Shown here piece after piece: positions 1 to 8,403 of a stretch of 64,000 bases of DNA. Below the pieces are notes generated by a model. The model was given only the letters and a program-made list of their open reading frames with translations. It searched no databases and had not been told where the DNA came from. The stretch covers positions 1 to 64,000 of the forward strand of contig NZ_LADU01000059.1 in the NCBI RefSeq assembly GCF_000961795.1, given 5' to 3'. The translations under genes were made by a program, and so were the position numbers. The DNA is from Hyphomonas sp. BRH_c22. Lineage in GTDB: Bacteria; Pseudomonadota; Alphaproteobacteria; Caulobacterales; Hyphomonadaceae. The first letter of the stretch is position 1. Each line of letters starts with the position of its first letter.

Positions 1-548
1 CCCTCCAATGCCTCGCAGGCCAGGATGAAGCGCGAAGCATGGTCGGTCACGGTCAACGGGTAACAGTAGGCCTGATTACCGAGACGGAACTCTCCCTTGA
101 AGTCGACACACCAGAGGGCATTGGGAACCGATCCGGATGAAAGGGAGGTTCCCAATGCCCTCTGGCGCCTCTTGCCTGCCCGCTTCACAAGGCCGTAGCG
201 GTCAAGGACAGCATGAATGGTCGAGCGGGCGGGAATGCGCACGTCACCTGCCAGGCGCCGCACCAGGAGCTCCCTGATCTTGCGGGCGCCCCAGTGGGGC
301 TTGTCCTTTTTGGCATCGATGATCGCCCGCTCGATGGGCACCGGCAGCTGGTTGGCATACCGCACCGGCCGTCGGGAGCGATCCTCAAGGGCAATCAGCC
401 CCTCTTCCTTGTAACGATTGAAGATCTTGTAGCCGGTCTTGCGCGAAATTCCGAACTCCCGGCAAAGATCCGTCATCGATTCACCCTCCAGCCGGCGGGC
501 GACAAAGCGCAGTCTCTCGTCCATTTTCGATTGTTCCTTCCATGGCAT
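1..548 (-). CDS. IS481 family transposase, partial (C-terminus beyond window edge)
   Basis: The reading frame from the ATG at 546-548 stays open for 182 codons to the window edge, with no frameshift. The N-terminal 45 or so residues form a helix-turn-helix (motif MTDLCREFGISRKTGYKIF). A second winged-helix-like part follows (PHWGARKIRELL), and then the start of the DDE/rve integrase core: NALWCVDFKGEF carries the first catalytic Asp and PLTVTDHASRF the conserved TDHASR motif of IS481 proteins. The third acidic residue lies outside the window. It would cut and join the element's own ends. A perfect 19-bp inverted repeat lies inside the coding sequence at 111-165. The start is preceded by GGGAGG at a suitable distance. 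Confidence 0.8.
   Translation of the reverse strand, partial: MPWKEQSKMDERLRFVARRLEGESMTDLCREFGISRKTGYKIFNRYKEEGLIALEDRSRRPVRYANQLPVPIERAIIDAKKDKPHWGARKIRELLVRRLAGDVRIPARSTIHAVLDRYGLVKRAGKRRQRALGTSLSSGSVPNALWCVDFKGEFRLGNQAYCYPLTVTDHASRFILACEALE
111..165. repeat. Perfect 19-bp inverted repeat with 17-nt loop inside the transposase gene
   Basis: The left arm at 111-129 is CCAGAGGGCATTGGGAACC. The right arm at 147-165 is its exact reverse complement. The spacer is 130-146. It would form a very stable hairpin in the transposase mRNA, just upstream of the codons for the first catalytic Asp. The encoded protein still aligns sensibly with IS481 transposases on both sides, so this does not look like a simple fold-back artefact, although that is not excluded. 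Confidence 0.85.
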
Positions 549-573
549 CGTAACCTCCCGCCAAAGCGGAAAG

Positions 574-616
574 TGTTACCCATGTGTCCGGTACAATCTG
601 TCACCTATGTCTCGAG
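574..616. repeat. Two imperfect direct repeats at the IS481-like end
   Basis: TGTTACCCATGTGTCCGG at 574-591 and TGTCACCTATGTCTCGAG at 599-616 match at 13 of 18 positions and are offset by 25 bp. Repeated TGTCACC-ATGT-TC blocks are common at the ends of IS481-type elements and probably bind the transposase; that role is inferred, not shown. The gene that follows (stop at 625-627) ends 9 bp beyond the second block. Confidence 0.6.
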
Positions 617-624
617 CCGCTCAT

Positions 625-1962
625 TCATTCAGCAAATCGAACGTTTTGGCCGCCTGCCGCAGAATGGTCAGGCAAGCTCCACCTGCTTGTTTTCAGCGAA
701 ACCAGCATGTCACGAACGACGGCTTGACTGCGCGAAACGACGCTTGAGACCAGCTCATGGGAAAAGGTCGACCCGCTGAACCATGTGCCGTTGTGGCCTT
801 GAACGCGCCGCAGGTCGCCGAAAAGGCCGGATCCGACGGCATCGGCCCGATACTGCGGGAAATACTGCCACGTTTTTTGCAGGATTACGTTGTTGATCGT
901 AAAGCCATGCAATGCCGCGTCGGCAAACAGGATTTCGCGAAGTTCGTCGGGCGTGAGGCCGTCTGAGAACTGACCGGTCACATAGAGCCGGCCCCCGAGA
1001 TCGGAGCTTTCGCCCTCCGCGCGGCCACCGAGGATCGCTCCGCGGAGTTCACTGCTCCTGGATGCCCTTGAATATCCGATCACCTGGTGCCCGGTGAACC
1101 AGTCATTCGACGCGATCAGCGTCGTCGTGTAGTTTTTCCAGTTGATACTGTCGGCGACGCGCTGCTCCAGCTCGCTCGCCTTGGCGATGTTCGTGAATAA
1201 CTGCATCGGGATTGTAGAAATCACCGCATCAAAGACCTCTTCGGTGCCGCGCGTGTGAATCACCGGCTGAGGTCCGGAGCGGTCCAATCCGGTGACAGCC
1301 GCGCCGAGGCGGATGTCAAACGGGCGGGCAAAACGTTCCCAGAATGTGCTCCAGCCCTGTTCCGGCATGTGCAGGTCATTGAGGACGCCAGAAAGCAGGT
1401 ACTGAAGGTCGCACCACTGGACGGTCTGGCCGATGGTGGCTTCGTCGACATAGCCATAGCCTTGCGTCGTCTGGATTCGATGCATCGCCAGTTCGATTTT
1501 CGGGATGTTAAGGCGGCGCACCCAGTCGATTGTCGAAAGAGAGGCCTCCTGCATGGTCGCGGGATCATCGGGATGATCGCGGATGGCCCTGCGAAGCGCG
1601 CCAGCCTTACGAATAAAGCGGGTCACCTGGATGGGGAGGGGAGCGCCGGGGCCCTGCTTGACATAGTTGAAGACAGATTGCCCGTCGAAGCGGGCCTCAC
1701 CCAATCGCTTCAGCGTGATGGCGTTTTCCTTCATCCAGCCTTTGATCATGGTGTGCGCGCGAGTCGTATAGCACGTGCCCATCTCGTTCAGATTGTCGCC
1801 ATTAAGGATCGAAAACGACTTGCCGCCGATCCGGTCATTCGCCTCGAAGACGACGGGCCGAACACCCTGTTCCTGCAAGAAACGCGCTGCGCTTAGGCCT
1901 GCCGGCCCGGCACCGATAATCGCTATCCTGTATCGATCCGAATTTTTCAATATCGGTTCCAT
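625..1962 (-). CDS. FAD-dependent amine oxidase-type oxidoreductase
   Basis: This is a 445-residue flavoprotein. The N-terminus has the dinucleotide-binding GxGxxG as GAGPAG (residues 17-22), the acidic end of the second beta strand at Glu40, and the DRIGGKS motif (43-49) typical of the amine oxidase/protoporphyrinogen oxidase/phytoene desaturase superfamily. The C-terminus has WFSGSTFSHELVSSVV, which fits the second FAD-contacting segment. No signal peptide or membrane helix is seen, so it is probably cytosolic. The substrate cannot be deduced. It ends about 10 bp from the IS481-like end, so its last residues may have been altered by insertion, although the FAD-binding core is complete. It is divergent from the kinase-like gene. 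Confidence 0.8.
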   Translation of the reverse strand: MEPILKNSDRYRIAIIGAGPAGLSAARFLQEQGVRPVVFEANDRIGGKSFSILNGDNLNEMGTCYTTRAHTMIKGWMKENAITLKRLGEARFDGQSVFNYVKQGPGAPLPIQVTRFIRKAGALRRAIRDHPDDPATMQEASLSTIDWVRRLNIPKIELAMHRIQTTQGYGYVDEATIGQTVQWCDLQYLLSGVLNDLHMPEQGWSTFWERFARPFDIRLGAAVTGLDRSGPQPVIHTRGTEEVFDAVISTIPMQLFTNIAKASELEQRVADSINWKNYTTTLIASNDWFTGHQVIGYSRASRSSELRGAILGGRAEGESSDLGGRLYVTGQFSDGLTPDELREILFADAALHGFTINNVILQKTWQYFPQYRADAVGSGLFGDLRRVQGHNGTWFSGSTFSHELVSSVVSRSQAVVRDMLVSLKTSRWSLPDHSAAGGQNVRFAE

Positions 1963-1974
1963 GAACTCTATTTA

Positions 1975-2002
1975 TTAACGAAATCATCGCCAGTCTCATA
2001 AA
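1975..2002 (+). promoter_or_regulatory. Possible promoter of the kinase-like gene
   Basis: TTAACG (1975-1980), a 16-bp spacer and CATAAA (1997-2002) match sigma-70 boxes at four of six positions each. It lies in the short intergenic space shared with the divergent flavoprotein gene. Transcription from here would start near 2009 and favour translation from ATG 2056 over TTG 2011. This is a weak match made by eye. Confidence 0.3.
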
Positions 2003-2055
2003 GTTAGCCTTTGGTGACAAGGCTCATTTTCATCTTATGGCGGTATTCAGCCCCT

Positions 2056-3747
2056 ATGCCGACGACTGGGTCACAGAATTCGTTCCTGAAGTACTTGCTG
2101 CAACGCAAGCACCCGATCGCCACAGCCGTGGATCGGGTGGTGTTGTTGGAGCAACATTTGGCTTTTGCGAGCCATGCAGCCACCATGGCGGTTGTAATGC
2201 TGATCAATTCTACTGCGACAATGATACTGATCGAACGCAGCGTCGCAGATACGTCAATGCGCTATTGGCTCTTCCTGAATTGGGCCCTGGCCGTCGTCCT
2301 CGTTATCGACGCATTCCTCAAGCGCGGACTATCGCGTCCGACGGCTGTAAGCGGCCGGTATTTACGCCGTTCCGAGTGGCTCGCCTATGCGTTTGGGGGT
2401 GCCTGGGGCTCGTTGCCGTTTTTCATCAATGGCGATGAATACATGGCGGTCATCTATGCCGCGTTGCTGATCCTACCGATGATCGCCGGCATGTCGGCGC
2501 TGTTGCCTGCTGTGCCGAGAGTCGTCATGCGATACTCAGCCACGGCCGTTTTCATGTTGCTGCTCTACGCCGCGATATCCTCGGCCAAGTCGAGTCTTGT
2601 GATTTCAGTCATGGTGCTGGTTTTCACGTTTGCTGTGTATTTCGGCATGAAGCGGACGTACCAGACATTTGTGTCCAACGTTGAGTCGCGAATCAGGGCG
2701 ACTGAGTCGCACGAGATTCTCATCGGAGCTCTGAATGCCAGCGGGCAGGCGTTTGCGTATCTCGATGCCAAGGGAAAGGTTCTCGTCCAGAATGACCTTC
2801 ACAAGGCCTTCTTCTCCGGCACGGAAAGCGACCTGACCACAGGATCCCGTCGCCTGCCAAGGGCCGGTGACCGCTACTGGCAGAAATCAGTTGAATCGGT
2901 TCCGAACGGCGGGCACGTGATTCTTCACACCGACGTGACAAGCCTCGAACAAAGTAAGCGCGACCTGGAAGTCGCCAAGGAAGAAGCGGAGACCGCCGAC
3001 GCGGCCAAGACCCGGTTCCTGAATTCCATGAGCCGAGAGCTCAAGGTGCCCCTGGATGTGATCGTCGGGTGTTCCGGACTGATGGGAAGTGATTCCAACA
3101 TTCCATTCGACGAGCGCGAATTCCGTGGCTACGCAGACCAGATCCGCAAACACGCCTCCTATCTTAGCGGAATTATCGATCAGATCATCAGTTTCTCGAA
3201 GCTGAACCGCGAAACGGTGACGGCCGAGGAAGAGGTCGTGGAGCTGGCGGAAATCGTCAACAGCGCTGTCAGTCGGGTTCGGCTCGCATCCCCCGGATAT
3301 GCAGACGTACCGCTACAGATCAGCATCGAACCTGGGCTGCCCAATGTATATTATGACCGTACAGCGCTGGAGCGCATCGTCCAGAACCTGGTAACGAACG
3401 CATTCGAGCATGGTTCTGCATCCGCCATCACCGTGAAGGTATCGCGGATTGTCGGACGCGGTATTCTGCTGATGGTGAGGGATCGCGGCCTTGGTATGAC
3501 GAAGAGCGATGTCGAGCAGGCGTTCGAGCCATTCTTCCAGAGTTCGCGGACGAATGAAATGAAAGATGGCCGAGGCGTCGGTCTCGGCTTGACGGTCAGC
3601 CGTAAACTCGCCCGTCAGCATGACGGCGACGTTCTGCTCGACAGCCAGGACGGCCGCGGTACGAGCGCCTTCCTGGTGATCCCGCCAAGTCGCTGCGTAT
3701 CGGCAACCGAGCGCGAGACGTCTGAGCCGGCCCGCGAAAATACCTGA
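2056..3747 (+). CDS. Membrane histidine-kinase-like protein lacking the phospho-accepting His
   Basis: This is a 563-residue protein with about six predicted membrane helices (roughly residues 37-205), a PAS-like stretch, a HisKA-like dimerisation region and a HATPase_c domain. The ATP site looks intact: N box NLVTNAFEHG, G1 DRGLGM, F box FEPFF and G2 GVGLGLTVSR. The H box reads MSRELKVPLD where active kinases have MSHELRTPLN; the codon at 3034-3036 is CGA (Arg327). It therefore probably cannot autophosphorylate on this site and may act as a phosphatase, a dimer partner or a sensor that works by ATP binding. No response regulator is adjacent. The frame is open from TTG 2011, but ATG 2056 looks the better start. 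Confidence 0.8.
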   Translation: MPTTGSQNSFLKYLLQRKHPIATAVDRVVLLEQHLAFASHAATMAVVMLINSTATMILIERSVADTSMRYWLFLNWALAVVLVIDAFLKRGLSRPTAVSGRYLRRSEWLAYAFGGAWGSLPFFINGDEYMAVIYAALLILPMIAGMSALLPAVPRVVMRYSATAVFMLLLYAAISSAKSSLVISVMVLVFTFAVYFGMKRTYQTFVSNVESRIRATESHEILIGALNASGQAFAYLDAKGKVLVQNDLHKAFFSGTESDLTTGSRRLPRAGDRYWQKSVESVPNGGHVILHTDVTSLEQSKRDLEVAKEEAETADAAKTRFLNSMSRELKVPLDVIVGCSGLMGSDSNIPFDEREFRGYADQIRKHASYLSGIIDQIISFSKLNRETVTAEEEVVELAEIVNSAVSRVRLASPGYADVPLQISIEPGLPNVYYDRTALERIVQNLVTNAFEHGSASAITVKVSRIVGRGILLMVRDRGLGMTKSDVEQAFEPFFQSSRTNEMKDGRGVGLGLTVSRKLARQHDGDVLLDSQDGRGTSAFLVIPPSRCVSATERETSEPARENT

Positions 3748-3812
3748 TCGACTATTCCAGGTCGTGGTTGCGGCCTGCCATGCAAAGGCTCAGGCAACCG
3801 GATCTCAGCGTC

Positions 3813-4304
3813 CTAGTTTTCGACCGTATCGGATAAAACCGCATAGCGCCCGCCATGAAACAAGAGCGGCCGCGCATTGAGATCTGCCGAAATGCGAATC
3901 ACCTCACCGAGGAAGATGATGTGGTCCCCGCCATCATGTTGGGCATAGGTTCGGCATTCTAGCCGGGCTGCGCTGCGGGGAAGTATTGGCACGCCACCTT
4001 CGCCCGGTTCGAACTCGATGCCTTCGAATTTTGCGGCATTGCTTCTGGAGAAATGGCGCGCCAGTTCCGACTGATCCTCGCGCAGGATATGGACACAGAA
4101 ATGACCGGCCCTCTGAAAGGCCCTGACATTGCGCGACGCGCGGTTCAGCGACCAGAGTATCAATGGCGGATTCATAGATACCGAATTGAAGCTGTTTGCG
4201 GTCACGCCGAAGGGTTCGCCGTCTTCGTTTCGGGCCGTTATGATCGTCACGCCCGTGACGAACAGACCGAGTGCGTCCCGGAAAGAGCGGTTGTCGAATT
4301 CCAT
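3813..4304 (-). CDS. Flavin reductase family protein
   Basis: This 163-residue protein matches the flavin reductase/FMN-binding split-barrel family (HpaC, short-chain type). It opens with FRDALGLFVTGVTIIT, followed by GVTANSFNSVSMNPPLILWSL, the FMN-contacting loop of the family, and ends with the characteristic LLFHGGRYAVL. Such enzymes reduce free FMN or FAD with NAD(P)H, usually for a partner monooxygenase. None is encoded next to it, so the partner is unknown. ATG at 4302-4304 is chosen because family members start a few residues before FRDALG; an in-frame longer form from 4364 adds an unconserved 20-residue leader. It is divergent from the alpha-glucosidase gene. Confidence 0.85.
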   Translation of the reverse strand: MEFDNRSFRDALGLFVTGVTIITARNEDGEPFGVTANSFNSVSMNPPLILWSLNRASRNVRAFQRAGHFCVHILREDQSELARHFSRSNAAKFEGIEFEPGEGGVPILPRSAARLECRTYAQHDGGDHIIFLGEVIRISADLNARPLLFHGGRYAVLSDTVEN

Positions 4305-4427
4305 ATCTGTCCATCTAGGCTGCATCTGCGGCGAGGCAAAGTTGAAATCCCATCTTCCTCGCAAGTTGAGCCGATGATGGTATGCAATTGAATTGGCGTG
4401 GCAATCCTAACGAAGGGCTTCCTTGAA

Positions 4428-6062
4428 ATGACGGGTTCCAAGAATGCGCAACTGGCGTCGACCGGCAGTACAGTTCCGCCGTGGTGGCGCGGGGCAGCGA
4501 TATACCAAGTCTACCCGCGCAGCTATCTGGACACCAATGGCGACGGCGTCGGTGACTTGCCGGGCATCACGGAAAAGCTCGGATATATCTCATCGCTCGG
4601 CGTCGCTGGACTATGGATATCGCCATTCTTCACGTCGCCAATGAAGGATTTCGGATATGACGTGTCCGACTATTGCGGTGTCGATCCGATTTTCGGAACG
4701 CTTGATGACTTTGATCGACTGGTCGAGGTTGCGCATGCAAAAGGATTGCGCGTCATCATTGACCAGGTGATGTCCCACACTTCGGATGAGCACGCGTGGT
4801 TCGGCGAGAGTCGCGCCAGCCGCAAGAATCCGAAAGCTGACTGGTATGTGTGGCAGGACGCAAGGCCGGACGGATCTCCACCGAACAACTGGCAAGCTGT
4901 TTTTGTTGGCGCTGCATGGACCTGGGATGCGCGCCGACAGCAGTACTACATGCACAATTTCCTGAGCAGTCAGCCACAACTCAACCTCCACAATCGCGAG
5001 GTTCAGGACGCATTACTCGCGACTTCTCGCTTCTGGCTGGACCGGGGCGTGGACGGGTTCAGGCTGGATGCAATCAATTTTTCGATGTTCGACCCCAATT
5101 TTACCGACAATCCGGCAAGGGAAGCCGGCAGCCGCACAATCACCCGGCCGCACGACCTGCAGCATCACGTCCACAATCAATCCCATCCGGATATCCCGAA
5201 ATTCCTGGAACGTGTGCGGGCATTGACGGACGAGTACGGCGCAGTCTTCACAGTGGCGGAGGTCGCCGGGCCTGACCCGCTGCCGGAGATGAAAGCATTC
5301 ACTGCAGGCGATGGGCGGCTGAATTCAGCCTATAGCTTTGACTTTCTCTATGCATCGTCATTGACACCGGGACGTGTTCGTCGTGCTCAATCGAACTGGA
5401 TGGACGGCTTTGAACGCGGCTGGCCGTCCTGGGCGTTCTCCAACCATGACGCGCCGCGATGTGTATCGCGCTGGTATGATGGGAGTGATCGTAACCGGTT
5501 TGCCAGATTGACCAACGCGCTGCTGCTCTGCCTCCGGGGGAATCCGATCCTGTATCAGGGCGAAGAGCTTGGATTGCCTCAGGCGGAGATCGCGTTCGAG
5601 GCATTGCAGGATCCAGAAGCCATCGCGAACTGGCCGCTTACACTTGGCCGGGATGGCGCGCGAACGCCCATGCCATGGGTCAAGGACGCTGCCGAGGCGG
5701 GCTTCACAACAGGTCGTCCCTGGCTTCCGATCGGGCAGGGGCACGCCGATGCGGCTGTCGATCAGCAGAACGACGATGCCAGGTCGGTGCTGAACTTCAC
5801 GCGGAAAGTTCTGAGCATCCGAAGAGAATCACCAGCCTTGATGCTGGGAGAGATCGCTTTTTTCGATGCGCAGGCGCCCTTATTGGCGTTCCGTCGCATG
5901 AGCCGTGACGAGAGCGTGCTGTGCGTATTCAATCTCGGAGGAATGCCGATCCAGCGCCCCGGATACCTGCCATCGGGCGCGACGGCTCTGGCAGAGTCCG
6001 GCTGGGCCGAAAACCCCTCAGGCAGCATACCGGAATACTCCGTTTGGATCGGCCGCACCTGA
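4428..6062 (+). CDS. GH13 alpha-glucosidase (oligo-1,6-glucosidase/maltase type)
   Basis: This 544-residue enzyme belongs to glycoside hydrolase family 13 and should release glucose from the non-reducing end of alpha-glucosides such as maltose or isomaltose. The opening WWRGAAIYQVYPRSYLD is typical. The catalytic triad is visible: nucleophile Asp214 in GFRLDAIN, acid/base Glu278 in FTVAEV and transition-state Asp341 in FSNHDAPR. There is no signal peptide, so it is probably cytosolic. ATG 4428 is preferred over GTG 4398 because AAGG lies upstream and the extra ten residues look unconserved. No sugar transporter or LacI-type regulator is nearby. It sits directly upstream of the Entner-Doudoroff operon, which would use the glucose released. 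Confidence 0.9.
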   Translation: MTGSKNAQLASTGSTVPPWWRGAAIYQVYPRSYLDTNGDGVGDLPGITEKLGYISSLGVAGLWISPFFTSPMKDFGYDVSDYCGVDPIFGTLDDFDRLVEVAHAKGLRVIIDQVMSHTSDEHAWFGESRASRKNPKADWYVWQDARPDGSPPNNWQAVFVGAAWTWDARRQQYYMHNFLSSQPQLNLHNREVQDALLATSRFWLDRGVDGFRLDAINFSMFDPNFTDNPAREAGSRTITRPHDLQHHVHNQSHPDIPKFLERVRALTDEYGAVFTVAEVAGPDPLPEMKAFTAGDGRLNSAYSFDFLYASSLTPGRVRRAQSNWMDGFERGWPSWAFSNHDAPRCVSRWYDGSDRNRFARLTNALLLCLRGNPILYQGEELGLPQAEIAFEALQDPEAIANWPLTLGRDGARTPMPWVKDAAEAGFTTGRPWLPIGQGHADAAVDQQNDDARSVLNFTRKVLSIRRESPALMLGEIAFFDAQAPLLAFRRMSRDESVLCVFNLGGMPIQRPGYLPSGATALAESGWAENPSGSIPEYSVWIGRT

Positions 6063-6217
6063 CCTGCATTAACGCTGGGTCAGCCAGGCCTGGTGAGGGG
6101 AGCCAAACGGATCGGCTTTTTGCACCAATTACATCTTTGGCAACGCTGACGAAATAGGATAGGAGGGAGCCGATTCCTGCAGAATTTCTGAATTCCATAG
6201 CGCCCGGAGTAACAGGT

Positions 6218-7687
6218 ATGGCCAAATTCATTCCGGTCGAACCCTTTGACATCGTGATTTTCGGGGGCACTGGAGACCTGTCGCGTCGCAAGCTCCTGCC
6301 AGCGCTTTATCATCGCTGGGTCGATGGCCAGATACCCGAGACGAGCCGGATTATTGGAACCGCGAGAACCGAAATGTCGACCAGGGCATACCGCGCCATG
6401 GCGCAGGAAGCGTGCGAGTCCGCTTCCGGAAAGAACTGGGATTCAGATGCGTGGAAATCGTTCGAAAACCTGATTGAATACGTATCCATCGACGCGACGG
6501 ACGAAAAGGCTGACTGGCCGACCCTCAAGTCCAAACTGTCCGGCGAGGCCAAACGGCCATGCGTTTTCTATCTGGCGACGTCTCCCCGTCTCTATGTCGG
6601 TATCTCCGAGGCGCTCGGACGGGTTGGCCTCGCGACAGAGCAGGCGCGCGTGGTTCTTGAAAAGCCCATCGGGACGGATCTTGAGTCTGCCCGCGAGATC
6701 AATGATGGTGTCGGGGCTGTATTCGCAGAGCGGCAGGTTTTCCGGATTGACCACTATCTGGGGAAAGAAACCGTTCAGAACCTGCTGGTGCTTCGGTTTG
6801 CCAACATGCTGTTCGAGCCACTCTGGTCGCGCAATTATGTCGATCACGTCCAGATTACAGTCGCCGAAGATCTCGGGCTTGAGGGCCGCGCTGATTACTA
6901 TGACAAATCCGGCGCGCTGCGCGATATGGTGCAGAACCACATGCTGCAGCTGCTTTGCCTGACGGCCATGGAGCCGCCAAACCATCTCGACGACGACGAT
7001 ATACGAACCGAGAAGATCAAGGTGCTCAATGCGCTGGCACCGATCTCGGGCGAGGCAGCGCGGCGACTGACGGTCCGCGGCCAGTACAAGGCCCGCGTGC
7101 GCGGCGACGAACCTGTCAAAGGGTATGTTGACGAACTGAGCGGAGGTTCCAAAAGTACGACTGAGACGTTCGTTGCGATCAAAGCCTCGGTCGACAACTG
7201 GCGCTGGGCTGGCGTTCCGTTTTATCTGCGCACGGGCAAGCGCCTGCCAATACGCCATTCCGATATCGTGATCCAGTTCAAGCCCACGCCGCACTCGCTG
7301 TTCGGCGAAGGCAATGACGCCGTCAATCGTCTGGTCATTCGCCTGCAGCCGGATGAGGGTGTGAGGCTTTATGTCCAGATCAAGGAACCGGGTCCCGGCG
7401 GGCTGCGGGTCAAGTCCCTGCCGCTCAACCTGTCCTATGCCGAGAGCTTCACCGTGCGGTATCCGGACGCCTATGAGCGGTTGCTGATGGATGTGGTCAG
7501 GGGCAACCTTTCGCTGTTCATGCGCCGCGACGAAGTAGAGGCTGCCTGGACCTGGGTGGATGGATTGATCGATGCCTGGGACCAGTCGGGAGATGCGCCG
7601 GATTTGTATACTGCTGGAAGCAATGGCCCGCTGGCTGCCGCGATGATGATGGACCGGGATGGTCGCGAATGGTTCGAGGGGACTTAG
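6218..7687 (+). CDS. zwf: Glucose-6-phosphate 1-dehydrogenase
   Basis: Zwf oxidises glucose-6-phosphate to 6-phosphogluconolactone with NADP+ (or NAD+), the first step of the Entner-Doudoroff route. The 489 residues match the family length. The Rossmann motif GGTGDL is at 16-21, the substrate-binding signature RIDHYLGKE at 176-184, and the catalytic base is expected at His241 in DMVQNHMLQ. It is the first gene of the zwf-pgl-edd-glk-eda operon, with 155 bp of upstream DNA in which I see no convincing promoter. It is followed by pgl after 5 bp. Confidence 0.97.
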   Translation: MAKFIPVEPFDIVIFGGTGDLSRRKLLPALYHRWVDGQIPETSRIIGTARTEMSTRAYRAMAQEACESASGKNWDSDAWKSFENLIEYVSIDATDEKADWPTLKSKLSGEAKRPCVFYLATSPRLYVGISEALGRVGLATEQARVVLEKPIGTDLESAREINDGVGAVFAERQVFRIDHYLGKETVQNLLVLRFANMLFEPLWSRNYVDHVQITVAEDLGLEGRADYYDKSGALRDMVQNHMLQLLCLTAMEPPNHLDDDDIRTEKIKVLNALAPISGEAARRLTVRGQYKARVRGDEPVKGYVDELSGGSKSTTETFVAIKASVDNWRWAGVPFYLRTGKRLPIRHSDIVIQFKPTPHSLFGEGNDAVNRLVIRLQPDEGVRLYVQIKEPGPGGLRVKSLPLNLSYAESFTVRYPDAYERLLMDVVRGNLSLFMRRDEVEAAWTWVDGLIDAWDQSGDAPDLYTAGSNGPLAAAMMMDRDGREWFEGT

Positions 7688-7692
7688 GAAAG

Positions 7693-8403
7693 ATGAAGCA
7701 CGAGTTCCTGACCCACGCGACCCGAGAGGAAGCTGTAGTCTTTGCTGCCGGAATGGCAGCAGGCGTGCTGGAGACGGCGATCGAGGATTCGGGCAGAGCC
7801 AGCTTGCTCGTGTCGGGTGGATCAACGCCCGTCCCGCTGTTTGATCGATTGGCGAATACCCGATTGGCTTGGGACCGGGTAACGGTCGGCCTGGTGGACG
7901 AGCGCTGGGTCAGTCCGGTTGACGCCGGATCGAACGAACGCCTTGTGCGCCACCACCTGCTCACGGGAAAGGCGGGAGCCGCCGGCTTCGTGCCGATGAA
8001 GACAGACGCACCAACCGCAAGCGAGGCTGTGGCTGACAGGGCAATGGCGTACAAGCCTCATTGCGACCCGATTGACCTGATCCTCCTGGGCATGGGCAAT
8101 GACGGGCATACCGCGAGTTGGTTTCCGGGCTCGAAAGGCCTCAAGCAGGCCATGCATGCGGAGGCAGGCGTCATCGTCGCTGCCGTAGATGCGACAGGTT
8201 GCCCGGTCGCAGGCAGCATGCCGTATCGCCTGACTCTGACAGGGCCGGCCATTGTCGATTCAGATGCCGCGATCCTGCTAATGTTCGGCGCCGACAAACG
8301 CGACGTGTTCGAGGCCGCGCTGAAATCTGATCCGGCTGAAAAGCCGATCCGCTTTGCTGTCGATGGACTTGGCCCCCGGCTCACGGTCATATGGGCCCCA
8401 TGA
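7693..8403 (+). CDS. pgl: 6-phosphogluconolactonase
   Basis: Pgl hydrolyses 6-phosphogluconolactone to 6-phosphogluconate between Zwf and Edd. The 236 residues fit the NagB-like DevB/Pgl family: the SGGSTP phosphate loop is at 41-46, DERWV follows and [15 protein letters not shown] starts at about 133 (His of the GHTAS motif is the expected catalytic residue). ATG 7693 is chosen because GGAAAG precedes it by a few bases. The stop codon is interleaved with the edd start as ATGA, suggesting translational coupling. Confidence 0.95.
   Translation: MKHEFLTHATREEAVVFAAGMAAGVLETAIEDSGRASLLVSGGSTPVPLFDRLANTRLAWDRVTVGLVDERWVSPVDAGSNERLVRHHLLTGKAGAAGFVPMKTDAPTASEAVADRAMAYKPHCDPIDLILLGMGNDGHTASWFPGSKGLKQAMHAEAGVIVAAVDATGCPVAGSMPYRLTLTGPAIVDSDAAILLMFGADKRDVFEAALKSDPAEKPIRFAVDGLGPRLTVIWAP

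Larger units (their letters stand above)
1..616 (-). mobile_element. IS481-like insertion sequence, one end present, rest outside the window
   Basis: The segment holds the 5' two-thirds or so of a DDE transposase gene pointing out of the window and, upstream of its start, two similar 18-bp blocks at 574-591 and 599-616 that resemble the repeated subterminal transposase-binding blocks of IS481-type ends. The outer boundary is set at 616 because the second block ends there; it could lie a few bases either way. The other end, its inverted repeat and any target duplication are outside the window, so completeness cannot be judged. Confidence 0.7.

Noticed and set aside
4385..4395. CAATTGAATTG, a short palindrome before the alpha-glucosidase, as a LacI-type operator
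   Set aside because: Arms of 5 bp around a single base are too short, no regulator is adjacent, and there is no clear promoter to relate it to.
6137..6160. TTGGCA and TAGGAT upstream of zwf as a promoter
   Set aside because: The spacing is only 12 bp, too short for sigma-70; no better pair was found in the 155-bp gap.
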